This document shows positions 15,248 through 23,921 of a stretch of 64,000 nucleotides of DNA, piece by piece. How positions within the stretch are numbered: position 1 is the stretch's first letter; each line of letters begins with the position of its first letter. The DNA is from Fimadaptatus sp050946055. GTDB lineage: Bacteria > Bacillota > Clostridia > Christensenellales > Aristaeellaceae. The DNA is taken from the NCBI GenBank assembly GCA_050946055.1, contig JBMNUB010000004.1, positions 59,282-123,281 on the forward strand, in the 5' to 3' direction. The notes beneath the pieces were generated by a model. The model did no database searches, was not told where the DNA came from, and saw only the letters and a list, made by a program, of their open reading frames with translations. Made by a program: the position numbers and the translations under genes.

Positions 15248-17488
15248 ATGATATGCAACAGATGCCACTATGACAACGCGCCCTCTGCCGGCAACTGCGC
15301 GCGCTGCGGTGCGCCGCTGGATGCCAGCGAGGACACTCAGGTATTCCGGCGCGCCGATCTGCGCCGCGCGCGGCAGGCCGAGGCTGCGCGGCAGGCGGAA
15401 GCCGATGGCGCTTCGCCCGTGCAACCCGAATCGCCCTACGCACGGCCTCAGCCTGCGCAACCCGAATCGCCCTACGCACGGCCTCAGCCTGCGCAACCCG
15501 AATCGCCCTACGCGCGGCCTCAGCCTGCGCAACCCGAATCGCCCTACGCGCGGCCTCAGCCTGCGCAACCCGAATCGCCCTACGCGCGGCCTCAGCACGC
15601 GCCTGCCGAAGGACATCTGCGCCGCAATCCGCAGGCCGCTCAGGGCGTAGATTCGCCCACCGGTCAGCAGGGTGCCGTCAGACCGCGTCCTGCCGGAGCG
15701 CAGGCACGCGGGGCTAGGCCGCGCCCGACCGCACCCATGCCGCATTCCGACGCCAATCAGAGCGCGGCCGCTGAGCCGGGTGCCGCACGTTCGCCTGAGC
15801 GCAGCCGCCCCGCAGCGCAGCCGCCCATAGCCGGTCAGGATGCGCCCGGCGTGCGCAATGCACAGGCGCAGGATGAAGGAGAACATCGCGTACCCATGCC
15901 CGCAGGTGCGCGCGAGCGCCGTCCGCAGCAGGATGACTATGCCCGGCGCAGGCCCGACCCCGTGTTCGATCCAGACGAGATAGAGGATGACGAGGTCGAG
16001 GAGCGCGACTTCAGGCGCTCATCGTCCAAGCCGCGCAGCAACACCATGATGATGGCCGGAATAGGCGTGCTGAGCTTCATGGCGCTGATACTTCTTGTGA
16101 TATGCTTCCTCACCTTCACCCCGGCCGGGCAGCGCTGGAAGGCCAATATGGGGCTGAATGCGCCCGCCTCCGCATACTGGCAGCTGGGCGACGAGGCATT
16201 GGCCGCGGGCGACACCGCAAGTGCCGTAGCGCGCTATGAGTCCGCGCTCAGCCGCGACAGCGCCAACTACGAGGGCGCGCTGAAGCTGGCTCAGACGCTG
16301 AAGAGCGCGGGCAATGCCGAGCGTGCTGAGCGCGCCTACCGCCTTGCCATATCGCTGCGCCCCACCGAGACCGCGCCCTATGACAGCGTGATAGAGCTGA
16401 TGAAGTCGCGCGGCGCGAGCGAGGGCGATATGGTTGAGATGCTTCGCCTTGCGTACCAGAATACCGGCAATCAGGGTTACAATGACATGCTGCTCACCTA
16501 TGGCCCCAGCGCCGTGCGCTTTGACCCCGAGGAGGGCGAGTATGAGTCCGCGATAAAGCTGCAGATGGCCAGCGACGAGGGCGCGACCATATACTACACC
16601 ACCGACGGCTCTCAGCCCACTGTGTATTCAAACAAGTATGTGCTGCCCATAGAGCTGGGCGAAGGCGTGTTCACTGTGCGCGCGTTCGCGTTCCAGAACG
16701 ACCTGTACTCGGGCGAGACACACAAGACCTATACCATAAAGTTCCCCACCGTAGCTGCGCCGCAGTTCACCTCCAAGCCCGGCCGGTATTCGGCCGGCGA
16801 TAATGGCCGCAAGGTAATCAAGGTCACCGCGCCCGAGGGCTGCAAGGTGTACTACACCACCGACGGCAGCGCGCCCAGCGCCGAATCCTCCCAGTATGAT
16901 GACGGCATATCGCTGCGCCCCGGCACGTATAAGCTGCGCATGGTGGCGCGCAACTCCGACGGAGTATACTCCGCCGAGACCAGCGCCGAGTACGTGATAC
17001 TGGGCGAGCTGGCCGCGCCCTTCAGCGATGACGACAGCTTCAAGTCGTTCTACGTGGATGTGACCGATCAGAAGGCCGTAAACAAGCAGTTCAAGAAGCT
17101 GCTGGAGACCACCGGCGACACCAGCACCTTCTTCACGCAGCATTACAGCTTCGGCGAGGTCGATTTCACCGTCAAAAACGGCACGCCCGTGGTGACCGCC
17201 GTGCGCATAAACAATAACGACATAACCGGCGTGCGCGGCACCAAGGTCGGCTGGGATGCGGAGGACATAATAGACGAGTTCCGCGACGAAAAACACGAGA
17301 TAAAGAACGGCGAGCGCGAGCTGTACACTCTGGACGGCGGCTCTTATGGCTGGATAGAGTACGACGGTGACCGCATGACCAGCATAAACTACATGTACGT
17401 GCGCAGCGGCAACCAGCTGGTCGAGCTGCACTACACCATAGAGGACGGCGAGGTCAGCTTTATGGAGTACTGCATAAGCGACATGTAA
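15248..17488 (+). CDS. Zinc-ribbon membrane protein with TPR and two chitobiase-type C-terminal domains
   Basis: A 746-residue protein. Residues 1-25 form a zinc ribbon (Cys 3, 6, 17, 20). Residues about 58-120 are five near-identical 12-residue units (QPESPYARPQPA), followed by a Pro/Ala/Arg-rich linker and an acidic patch (DPDEIEDDEVEERD). A transmembrane helix at about 268-292 (MMMAGIGVLSFMALILLVIC) suggests the zinc ribbon faces the cytoplasm and the rest is outside. A TPR block follows (about 305-400), then two CHB_HEX_C-type modules with YYTTDGSQPT (near 447) and YYTTDGSAPS (near 535), and a C-terminal domain of about 140 residues of unknown type. GGAGGT is upstream of ATG 15248. It follows the TPR and HEAT genes on the same strand. 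Role unknown; the extracellular modules resemble carbohydrate-binding or adhesive domains. Confidence 0.8.
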   Translation: MICNRCHYDNAPSAGNCARCGAPLDASEDTQVFRRADLRRARQAEAARQAEADGASPVQPESPYARPQPAQPESPYARPQPAQPESPYARPQPAQPESPYARPQPAQPESPYARPQHAPAEGHLRRNPQAAQGVDSPTGQQGAVRPRPAGAQARGARPRPTAPMPHSDANQSAAAEPGAARSPERSRPAAQPPIAGQDAPGVRNAQAQDEGEHRVPMPAGARERRPQQDDYARRRPDPVFDPDEIEDDEVEERDFRRSSSKPRSNTMMMAGIGVLSFMALILLVICFLTFTPAGQRWKANMGLNAPASAYWQLGDEALAAGDTASAVARYESALSRDSANYEGALKLAQTLKSAGNAERAERAYRLAISLRPTETAPYDSVIELMKSRGASEGDMVEMLRLAYQNTGNQGYNDMLLTYGPSAVRFDPEEGEYESAIKLQMASDEGATIYYTTDGSQPTVYSNKYVLPIELGEGVFTVRAFAFQNDLYSGETHKTYTIKFPTVAAPQFTSKPGRYSAGDNGRKVIKVTAPEGCKVYYTTDGSAPSAESSQYDDGISLRPGTYKLRMVARNSDGVYSAETSAEYVILGELAAPFSDDDSFKSFYVDVTDQKAVNKQFKKLLETTGDTSTFFTQHYSFGEVDFTVKNGTPVVTAVRINNNDITGVRGTKVGWDAEDIIDEFRDEKHEIKNGERELYTLDGGSYGWIEYDGDRMTSINYMYVRSGNQLVELHYTIEDGEVSFMEYCISDM
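15422..15601 (+). repeat. Five tandem units of 36 bp inside the zinc-ribbon gene
   Basis: Units start at 15422, 15458, 15494, 15530 and 15566, encoding QPESPYARPQPA each time. Differences are nearly all synonymous (CGC versus CGG context GCACGG/GCGCGG), so unit number probably changes by slippage without breaking the frame. Confidence 0.9.
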
Positions 17489-17522
17489 CTCCGGCAGTGC
17501 AATGCGCCGATAGTCAGGCAAA

Positions 17523-17568
17523 GCATACCGCCCGGCTTCCCCACATCGAGGGAGGCCGGGCGGTATGC
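17523..17568 (+). terminator. Strong hairpin after the zinc-ribbon gene
   Basis: Perfect 14-bp arms GCATACCGCCCGGC (17523-17536) and GCCGGGCGGTATGC (17555-17568) with an 18-base loop, 35 bp after the stop. No long T run follows (ATATGGTCAT), so a terminator is likely but not certain. Confidence 0.65.
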
Positions 17569-17613
17569 ATATGGTCATATATGTGCGCCGATTGCTCGCG
17601 CATTGTCAATATG

Positions 17614-18000
17614 CCGCTCACGCGGGCGACTTGCGCCACGCATGCAGAGCCAAGCTGCGCTTATGCAGGCCGCAAGGCGCATGCCCATCGCCCGCGCAGC
17701 CGAACACGTCCACCGCTTGCGCCACATGGCAGCAAAACGCCGCTCACGCGGGCGACTTGCGCCGCGCATGCAGAGCCAAGCTGCGCTTATGCAGGCCGCA
17801 AGGCGCATGCCCATCGCCCGCGCAGCCGAACACGTCCACTGCTTGCGCCACATGGCAGCAAAGCGCCGCTCACGCAGGCGACTTGCGCCGCGCATGCAGA
17901 GCCAAGCTGCGCTTATGCAGGCCGCAAGGCGCATGCCCATCGCCCGCGCAGCCGAACACATCCACCGCTTGCGCCGCAGGGCAGCAAAGCGCCGCTCACC
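17614..18000. repeat. Tandem array, three units of 126 bp plus a short partial
   Basis: CCGCTCACG starts at 17614, 17740 and 17866, and the next unit start CCGCTCACC is at 17992. The units are nearly identical, so this is one of the youngest arrays in the window. The period is a multiple of three, which keeps long open frames on both strands, but those frames lack ribosome binding sites and read as Cys/Arg/Ala-rich sequence, so I treat the array as non-coding. It ends against the stop codon of the small membrane protein gene. Confidence 0.85.
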
Positions 18001-18178
18001 GGCGCGCATCCTTCCTGCGCCGTCCGCGCGACAGAACAAAGCGCACCGCCGCGTCTATCGCCATGCCTGCGCACACGGCTATCGTCAGGCACTTGGCAAG
18101 CTCCCCGCCCTGCCATGCGGAATACATAGCGGCCAGTATCGACGCCGCGCCTATCGCCATTCCCTCGCTGTATCTCAT
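17996..18178 (-). CDS. Small membrane protein, unknown
   Basis: A 60-residue protein with two hydrophobic helices (MAIGAASILAAMYSAW and LAKCLTIAVCAGMAIDAAVRFVL) and a strongly basic tail (RGRRRKDARR), which should keep the C-terminus in the cytoplasm. ATG 18178 has AGAGGTG 6 bp upstream; an in-frame GTG at 18187 is a weaker start. No family is recognised. It stands alone on the minus strand and its 3' end abuts the 126-bp tandem array. The helix pattern and good ribosome binding site make a real gene more likely than not. Confidence 0.55.
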   Translation of the reverse strand: MRYSEGMAIGAASILAAMYSAWQGGELAKCLTIAVCAGMAIDAAVRFVLSRGRRRKDARR

Positions 18179-18510
18179 GACATTCACCTCTTTCCGGCAT
18201 GCGCATATGCCGCCAGCGCGCTGCTAATCATGCCCACAGGCATCGCTAATACATGCGCATGTCTGCTTATGCCCACAGGTATCGCTACCGCCCACGCATG
18301 TCCGACCATGCTTAGCAGCACGCTGGTATACCCTCATGCCACCGCTTATGCCTTACTCCATGCGTCAGCATCCCTCAGCCGTTCCACAACGGCACTGCGA
18401 TCGGGCGCGCGCTGTGGTCAAGCTGTCCGGCACAATGATATCACCCTGCGGCAAAATTGTAAACAGTGACATTTTCGCCTTCATTTCCGTTTTTTATACT
18501 CCAATGTGCA
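18179..18510. other. Gene-free stretch
   Basis: About 330 bp between the small membrane protein gene and the PocR regulator promoter. The word GCATGTC/GCATGC recurs (for example near 18250, 18296 and 18340), giving a loosely repetitive look, but no exact period was found. No gene is supported. Confidence 0.5.
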
Positions 18511-18539
18511 TGTAAATTTTTTTGAAGATGTGGTATAAT
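18511..18539 (+). promoter_or_regulatory. Promoter of the PocR-AraC regulator
   Basis: TGTAAA (18511-18516), 17 bp, TATAAT (18534-18539) with an extended TG at 18531-18532. Transcription would start just ahead of GGGAGGT at 18547-18553. Confidence 0.65.
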
Positions 18540-18560
18540 GCTGTCCGGGAGGTATCGCTT

Positions 18561-19805
18561 ATGCCATTTGATGATCTATCCGAAAGAATGCGCGCGCTGC
18601 ACGACCTGACCGGGCTTAATGTGCGCGCTCTGGATGCCACGGGCGGCACGCTGGCCATGTGCGGTGAGGATGTGGACTATTGCCGCCTGTTCAGGCGCTA
18701 TCTGCCGCAGGGCGAGACCTGCGATGCGCTGCATGCACTGGCCGGGCGGCGCGCGCTCGATCTGGGCGAAGCATATCTGTTCAACTGTCATGCGGGCGTG
18801 TGCCACATCGCCATGCCGCTGGTGCGCGCAGGCGAGTTTGAAGGCTCGATACTGCTGGGGCCGTTCGTCATAGGCGAATGCGATCCTCAGATAGTGCAGG
18901 AGACTGCGCGACGCTATTCGATACCCGTGGACAGCGCTCTGGACATGATGGGCATGTGCGGCGAGCTGACCGTGCTGTCGCCCGAGCGCACGGGCGCGCT
19001 GTGCCGCGTGGTGCGCTATGTGTTCGACGATTGGGAGGCCGTGGGCAGCGAGCTTGAGCCTGCGCGCCGCCATCAGATGCAGCAGAACCGCATCGGCGAG
19101 ACAATACAGATGTACAAGGGCTTCTCGGCCTCCGCGCCCACATACCCCTACGAGAAGGAGCGCCAGCTGGTGGCCTGCGTAAAGGACGGCGACGTCTCCG
19201 GCGCAAATGCCATGCTAAACGAGCTGCTGGGCTTTGCGCTGTTCTCCACAGGCGGCGATCTGGAGGGCATAAAGAGCCATACGGCGGCGCTGTGCTCGCT
19301 GCTGTCGCGCGCAGCCATAGACGGCGGCGTGGCAACCGGCGAGGCGCTGGACATGAACCGCGCCTACATGCGCAAGATATGGCAGGCCGGCACCATAGAC
19401 GACATATGCTACATGATGCAGGACATAGTGGAGCGCTTCTCCTCCAGCGCCTTCCCCGGACATGGTGCGGGCGGACCTTCGGCTTACTTTGCGCTCAAGC
19501 GCGCCATGAACTACATCGCCCTCAACTTCGCCAGCGACATAACGCTGTCCGGCGTGGCGCATGAGGTGCATCTGAGCGAGAGCTACTTCTCCACGCTGTT
19601 CAAGAAGGTGTGCGGCACGCCCTTCACCGAGTACCTGAACGCCGTGCGCGTGGACGAGAGCAAGCGCCTGCTGGCCAGCGGCGATCTCAACGTGACAGAA
19701 GTCGCGGGGCGCGTCGGCTTCACCAGCCAGAGCTACTTCTCCAAGGTATTCCGCCGCGTGACCGGCATGTCTCCGCGCCAGTATATAGAGTCGCACCGCA
19801 AGTGA
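18561..19805 (+). CDS. AraC-family transcriptional regulator with PocR sensory domain
   Basis: A 414-residue regulator. Residues about 1-150 form a PocR-type ligand-binding domain (MRALHDLTGLNVRALDATGGTLA; C-rich positions in FNCHAGVCHIAMPLV; SILLGPFVIGE). The C-terminus has two AraC helix-turn-helix motifs: ITLSGVAHEVHLSESYFSTLFKK and LNVTEVAGRVGFTSQSYFSKVFRRVTGMSPRQY. PocR domains usually sense small hydrocarbon ligands such as propanediol. The frame is open from 18522, but that codon lies inside the promoter; ATG 18561 follows GGGAGGT. No target operon is adjacent: repeats follow on one side and gene-free DNA lies on the other, so its regulon is elsewhere. Confidence 0.92.
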   Translation: MPFDDLSERMRALHDLTGLNVRALDATGGTLAMCGEDVDYCRLFRRYLPQGETCDALHALAGRRALDLGEAYLFNCHAGVCHIAMPLVRAGEFEGSILLGPFVIGECDPQIVQETARRYSIPVDSALDMMGMCGELTVLSPERTGALCRVVRYVFDDWEAVGSELEPARRHQMQQNRIGETIQMYKGFSASAPTYPYEKERQLVACVKDGDVSGANAMLNELLGFALFSTGGDLEGIKSHTAALCSLLSRAAIDGGVATGEALDMNRAYMRKIWQAGTIDDICYMMQDIVERFSSSAFPGHGAGGPSAYFALKRAMNYIALNFASDITLSGVAHEVHLSESYFSTLFKKVCGTPFTEYLNAVRVDESKRLLASGDLNVTEVAGRVGFTSQSYFSKVFRRVTGMSPRQYIESHRK

Positions 19806-19831
19806 CGCTGTGCGCCTGCTAAGCTGCGGGA

Positions 19832-20107
19832 ATTGTGTCTGGGATTTGGACATGTGAATATGGTTGCGGACATAGCGCCTTGGCTATGGCACGTTTATCC
19901 GGATGATGGCATCGCGTTTCGGCTTTGGGCATGCAATCAGATTGCAAACATCTCCCTTCGATTCTGGCATGTCCATCCAAATGCGGGCATCGCGCTTCGG
20001 CTTTGGGTCTGAGAATATGGTTGCGGACATAGCGCCTTGACTCTGGCCATGCGAATCAGACCGCGAACATCGTGTCTTGGCTCATGCGCGCAAAACCGAC
20101 CGCAATC
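19832..20107. repeat. Degenerate tandem array, seven units of 39-40 bp
   Basis: The CATnGCGCCTT-like core occurs at 19871, 19910, 19949, 19988, 20028 and 20068, with an earlier partial from 19832. Spacings are 39, 39, 39, 40 and 40 bp. Copies share GGCTTTGGG/GGCTCTGGC and a GCATG or CCATG word. It is diverged between units and has no coding sign. It lies between the PocR regulator and the hairpin at 20171. Confidence 0.75.
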
Positions 20108-20170
20108 GCAGAGTCATGCTCCAGCACGCATGCGTTTGCCGGCATGCGGCATATTGCCATATATAACATC

Positions 20171-20212
20171 AGGCCCGGCTTCAAGCATGATATATCGCTT
20201 GAAGCCGGGCCT
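20171..20212. terminator. Long perfect hairpin between convergent regulator and sensor-kinase genes
   Basis: Perfect 16-bp arms AGGCCCGGCTTCAAGC (20171-20186) and GCTTGAAGCCGGGCCT (20197-20212), loop 10. It is 44 bp beyond the stop of the minus-strand histidine kinase gene and could serve both strands. T runs are short on both sides. Confidence 0.65.
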
Positions 20213-20256
20213 GTCCCTGTTTGCCGAACGGCATACGCACGTTTGCCCTGCTTTTG

Positions 20257-21672
20257 CTATCCCGCAGCGCCTGTGCCATGTGCGCCCGCCGCACGTCCGC
20301 TCATGTCGCATGCGGGCGCTGCGCCCTCACTCGCACCCGTAAGTATGGCTGTAAAGCAGCTGCCCTCGCCCAGACGCGACTCGACCTCCACGCGCCCGCC
20401 ATGCGCCGCCGCTATCCATGCACACAGGCACAGCCCCAGTCCCGTGCCTTCGCCGCCGCGCGCGCTGTCCACGCGATAGAAGCGGTCGAATATGTGCGCG
20501 ACGTGTTCCTCCGGTATGCCCAGACCATTGTCCGACACGCTTATGCGCGCATCGCCGTCGCTGCCGCTCACGCTGACGCGCACCCAGCGCTTGGCTTTGT
20601 CCATATCGCTGTAATTTATGGCGTTGCCCACAAGGTTGGTTATCAGAGACACTATCAGCGCCGAGTCGCCGTCTATCTCGGGCGCATCCTCGCCCGGCAT
20701 AAGCTCCAGCTCCACGCCGCGCTCCTCTGCGCGCTCCTCCAGCGATTGACAGGCGAATTCGCACAGCGGCCTCAGCTCCAGCCGCTCTATGTGCAGCACC
20801 TGCCTGCCCTGATCGGCGCGCGCCAGCATGAGCAGGCGGTTGACCAGCGTGGACATGTGCTGTGCGGTGGCATATATCGCGTCCAGCGCCTCCATGCGCT
20901 CATCCTCGTCGCCTATAAGCCCCAGCTCGCACTGCGCCATTATTGCGCCCACGGGCGTGCGCAGCTCGTGCGACACGTCGGAGGTGAACTGGCGCTCGGC
21001 GCGGAAGGAATCGTCCAGACGGCGAAACATTGCGTTGAACGTGCGCGCCAGCTGCTCTATCTCGTCGTGCGTGTCCGGCACGGGCAGCCGCTCGTCCAGC
21101 TGACCGCCGCCGTGTATGGATTCGGCATGGCGCACCAGCTCGGCCACCGGCTTAAACGCCCGCCGAGCCATCAGCCACGCCAGCACCGCCATGGTCAGCG
21201 CAAAGCCCAGCGTCAGCGCCGCGGCGATCAGCGTCATCTTGTTCATGGTCAGCTGATGCTCATACAGCGACATCACCGCGCGCACATAGAACCCGTCGCC
21301 CGAGTCCACGTCATAGACCAGCCAGTCGCCCGGCTTGCCCTCCAGCCGCCGCTCCCTGTCCGTCAATATAGGCACGTCCGCCGGGAATGACAGCGGATAT
21401 ACGCCCGCCAGCCGCTTGCCATCTCCGTCCAGAAAGACCACGCTCACGCCCTCGGAGTACAGCAGCACATCGTCATCCAGCCTGAGCCTGCCGCTGTTTG
21501 CAAACTCCGCATCGTCCTCGGCATCGCGCGCCATGTCCTCCACGCGCGCCCACGCCGCCTTCAGCCCTATGTGATTATATGCCACCAGTATCGCGCCCAG
21601 CGCCACGCCCAGCAGCAGCAGCGACGTTATCAGTATCGATGCGCTCAGCCGCGCCTTGACCGTCAGCTTCAC
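20257..21672 (-). CDS. Sensor histidine kinase
   Basis: A 471-residue membrane kinase. Helix 1 (SILITSLLLLGVALGAILVAY), an extracytoplasmic sensor region of about 120 residues (LLYSEGVSVVFLDGDGKRLAGVYPL), helix 2 (LIAAALTLGFALTMAVLAWLM), HAMP, then the phosphorylated His box (QFTSDVSHELRTPVGAIMAQ), N box (NLVGNAINYS), G1 (VSDNGLGIP), F (FDRFYRV) and G2 (GEGTGLGL). The frame is open to 21804, but GTG 21672 overlaps the TGA of the response regulator gene (GTGA) and has AAGGAG 6 bp upstream, so it is the start. It is co-transcribed with and downstream of the regulator; the natural signal is unknown. Confidence 0.95.
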   Translation of the reverse strand: MKLTVKARLSASILITSLLLLGVALGAILVAYNHIGLKAAWARVEDMARDAEDDAEFANSGRLRLDDDVLLYSEGVSVVFLDGDGKRLAGVYPLSFPADVPILTDRERRLEGKPGDWLVYDVDSGDGFYVRAVMSLYEHQLTMNKMTLIAAALTLGFALTMAVLAWLMARRAFKPVAELVRHAESIHGGGQLDERLPVPDTHDEIEQLARTFNAMFRRLDDSFRAERQFTSDVSHELRTPVGAIMAQCELGLIGDEDERMEALDAIYATAQHMSTLVNRLLMLARADQGRQVLHIERLELRPLCEFACQSLEERAEERGVELELMPGEDAPEIDGDSALIVSLITNLVGNAINYSDMDKAKRWVRVSVSGSDGDARISVSDNGLGIPEEHVAHIFDRFYRVDSARGGEGTGLGLCLCAWIAAAHGGRVEVESRLGEGSCFTAILTGASEGAAPACDMSGRAAGAHGTGAAG

Positions 21673-22340
21673 TTGTCGCTCCTTAGCACATAGCCCGCGC
21701 CGCGCACAGTGGCTATCATCGCGCCCGCCTCGCCCAGCTTGGAGCGCAGCGCGCGTATGTACACATCCACGACATTGGAGCCTATGTCCATGTCGGAATG
21801 CCACACATTGTCCTCTATCTGGCGGCGGGTCAGCACTATGTTGCGGTTGCGCATCAGCATGGACAGTATCTCAAACTCGCGGCTGGACAGCTTTATCTCG
21901 GCGCCGTTTACGCGGGCCACGCGGGCGTTCATGTCCAGAGTGAGCGCGCCTGCCACCAGTTCATTGGACGCGCTGCCCGCGCCGCGCCTGAGCAGTGCGC
22001 GCAGTCTCGCGCTCAGCTCCTCGAACGCGAACGGCTTGGTCAGGTAATCGTCCGCGCCGCAGTCCAGCCCGGCCACGCGGTCGCTCACGGCATCGCGCGC
22101 GGTCAAAAGCAACACGGGCGTAGCGTCGCCGCGCGCGCGCAGCTCGGACAGCAGCGTCAGCCCGTCCACCTTGGGCAGCATTATGTCCAGTATTATCGCG
22201 TCATAGTGCTGGCCGCTGGTCATGAAGAAGCGCCCTTCCTCGCCATCCTCCGCCACATCCACGTTTATGCCCAGCCCCTTTAGCTGGCGCTGAGTGGCCT
22301 TGCGCAGCGCCGCCTCGTCCTCGACATACAGTACGTACAA
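21669..22340 (-). CDS. OmpR/PhoB-family response regulator
   Basis: A 223-residue regulator: receiver domain with the acidic pair EDE (residues 7-9), phospho-acceptor Asp in AIILDIMLPKVDG, T/S in LLLTARD and Lys in YLTKPFAFEEL. A winged-helix output domain follows (VNGAEIKLSSREFEILSMLMRN, TRRQIEDNVW, VVDVYIRALRSKLGE, VRGAGYVLR). It starts at TTG 22340 with GGAGG about 8 bp upstream. A hairpin separates it from the upstream secreted-protein gene. Direct repeats at the operon promoter (23938-23954) fit an OmpR-family site, suggesting autoregulation. Confidence 0.95.
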   Translation of the reverse strand: MYVLYVEDEAALRKATQRQLKGLGINVDVAEDGEEGRFFMTSGQHYDAIILDIMLPKVDGLTLLSELRARGDATPVLLLTARDAVSDRVAGLDCGADDYLTKPFAFEELSARLRALLRRGAGSASNELVAGALTLDMNARVARVNGAEIKLSSREFEILSMLMRNRNIVLTRRQIEDNVWHSDMDIGSNVVDVYIRALRSKLGEAGAMIATVRGAGYVLRSDK

Positions 22341-22364
22341 TCAAAACGCCTCCATTGCGGCAAG

Positions 22365-22397
22365 GGGCGGCGTCTGCTTCGCTGTCAGACGCCGCCC
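22365..22397 (-). terminator. Hairpin between the secreted-protein gene and the response regulator
   Basis: 12-bp arms GGGCGGCGTCTG (22365-22376) and CAGACGCCGCCC (22386-22397) with a 9-base loop. No T run. It could act as a partial terminator or an mRNA-processing hairpin that gives more secreted-protein mRNA than two-component-system mRNA. Confidence 0.5.
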
Positions 22398-22421
22398 ACT
22401 GCCGTTCATTTTACTTATACA

Positions 22422-23078
22422 TCAGTCATCATAGGCATAGAAGCTGCCGCTGGCCGTGCCGTAGTCGCTGGCTCCCTTTACCTTTACTCCGCTTATCGTG
22501 AAGGTGTACTTCTTGCCGCGCCCCTCGGAGATGTTGGTTACGCGGAACTTCAGCTCATCGGAGCCCTTGCTGCGCACGGTTGCCGTGTAGCTCTTGCCGT
22601 TAGAATCCTTGACAGTGACCTTGACATTATTATACTGCACTCGCTTGGTAAACTCAACCTCAACGTAGCCGCGGGAATCGTAATCAACGTCCTCTATCTT
22701 GACCGACTCACTGGAAGTGCTGGAACCCTTTACGCTGAAGCTGCCCGAAACCGAGCCGTAGGACGAGGTGCCTTCGCGGCGCACGCCCGATATGGTGTAG
22801 GTGTACTTCTTGCCCGAGGCGATGTTGGACACCTTGAATGTGAGATCATCATCGTCCTTGTCGGTTATCTTGGCGGTGTACTTCTTGCCCGAGGAGTCCT
22901 TGACTGTGACCTTGGCGTTTTTGTAGTCCACGTCGCGGGTGAAATCTACTTCGACGCGGCCACTGCCCTTGTACTCGGTGGATTCTATCGAAGGCGCGGA
23001 GGCAAAGCCCATGGTCGTCATGCCCAGTCCGGTAACAGTCAGTACGGTAGCCATTATAGTGGATATAGTCTTCTTCAT
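22422..23078 (-). CDS. Secreted protein with two tandem Ig/Fn3-like domains
   Basis: A 218-residue protein with a signal peptide (MKKTISTIMATVLTVTGLGMTTMGFA). The mature part is two copies of a beta-rich module of about 90 residues: VDFTRDVDYKNAKVTVKDSSGKKYTAKI...YTISGVRREG and VEFTKRVQYNNVKVTVKDSNGKSYTATV...FTISGVKVKG, joined by a Ser-rich linker. The modules are clearly homologous to each other. Function unknown; secreted or wall-associated location is expected. RBS GGAGAG upstream of ATG 23078. Downstream of the acidic-tailed gene and upstream of the two-component system on the same strand. Confidence 0.85.
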   Translation of the reverse strand: MKKTISTIMATVLTVTGLGMTTMGFASAPSIESTEYKGSGRVEVDFTRDVDYKNAKVTVKDSSGKKYTAKITDKDDDDLTFKVSNIASGKKYTYTISGVRREGTSSYGSVSGSFSVKGSSTSSESVKIEDVDYDSRGYVEVEFTKRVQYNNVKVTVKDSNGKSYTATVRSKGSDELKFRVTNISEGRGKKYTFTISGVKVKGASDYGTASGSFYAYDD

Positions 23079-23130
23079 GATTTATCTCTCCTCATCAATC
23101 GTTTTGTGTCATGCGATGCGCAGCTTCCCC

Positions 23131-23892
23131 TCAGTCGCCGTCATCGTCATCGTTGTCATCATCGTCATCGCGGTCATCGTCGTCGCGGTCATCGTCATCG
23201 CGGTCATCATCGTCGCGGTCATCATCGCCGCGGCCATCGTCATCCTGGCCTTCTTCGTACTTGTCGCTAAACAAGCCGTTGCCATAGTAATCATCGTCTT
23301 CCGGAGTACCGTGCGGGTACTTGAGTTCCATCACCTGTTCAAGCAGTGCCACGTGTTCCCGCATCTTGCGCATGTCTTCCTCGTTGCGGTCATCGTCCCA
23401 ATAGTCCTCGAGTATGGCGTCGATTATGGCCTCGGCCACATCCAGTCCATCGTCTATGTACTCCAGCTCGGCCTTGTAGAAGTTGTACTCATCGCGCGTC
23501 AGGCTGCCGGCGCGGTAGGTCGCCTTTATGGAATCCTCAAAGGCATCCATCTCATCGTCCAGCAGTTCTGCCTGCTGCTCTATTTCCTCCAGCAGGGCGG
23601 CATCCGGCTGCTCATTCTCGCCCGGTATGGCGCTGCGCGTATCGTCCATCACATCCGCCACTCTCAGGTAGAAGTCGTACATATTGTCCACGGCCTGTTC
23701 GCCCACATCGCCCAGCGGCGGCTCCATGCCCAGCACCTGTATGAACTCATCCCGGCTGAGTCTGGGCTTTTGAACCTCCTGCTGTATTGTGTGAGTAGCG
23801 CTCGGCGGCACTATTCCCGTGCCGGCGGCCATGGCCGAACTGCCCGGTATAATCAGCGCCAGCATGAGAGCTGCTACTCTGGCTTTGTTCAT
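23131..23892 (-). CDS. Secreted protein with aspartate-rich repeat tail
   Basis: A 253-residue protein with a signal peptide (MNKARVAALMLALIIPGSSAMA). The middle is helical and acidic (EEIEQQAELLDDEMDAFEDSIKATYRAGSLTRDEYNFYKAELEYID). The last 40 residues are repeated DDDDR units ending DDDDDNDDDDGD, a probable divalent-metal or cation-binding tail outside the cell. It is the first gene of a minus-strand operon with the second secreted protein, the OmpR-type regulator and the kinase. The layout suggests an envelope-stress or metal-sensing unit, but that is inference. The DNA of the tail is a short near-repeat of GTCATCGTC units and may vary in length. Confidence 0.82.
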   Translation of the reverse strand: MNKARVAALMLALIIPGSSAMAAGTGIVPPSATHTIQQEVQKPRLSRDEFIQVLGMEPPLGDVGEQAVDNMYDFYLRVADVMDDTRSAIPGENEQPDAALLEEIEQQAELLDDEMDAFEDSIKATYRAGSLTRDEYNFYKAELEYIDDGLDVAEAIIDAILEDYWDDDRNEEDMRKMREHVALLEQVMELKYPHGTPEDDDYYGNGLFSDKYEEGQDDDGRGDDDRDDDDRDDDDRDDDDRDDDDDNDDDDGD

Positions 23893-23921
23893 ATCGCTTA
23901 CCCCCTCTCGACTATGGCTGT

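Noticed and set aside
17575..18039. Protein with 42-residue repeats encoded on the minus strand across the 126-bp array
   Set aside because: No ribosome binding site, an odd Cys/Arg/Met/Trp-rich composition, and open frames exist on the plus strand as well, as expected for a 126-bp period that is a multiple of three.
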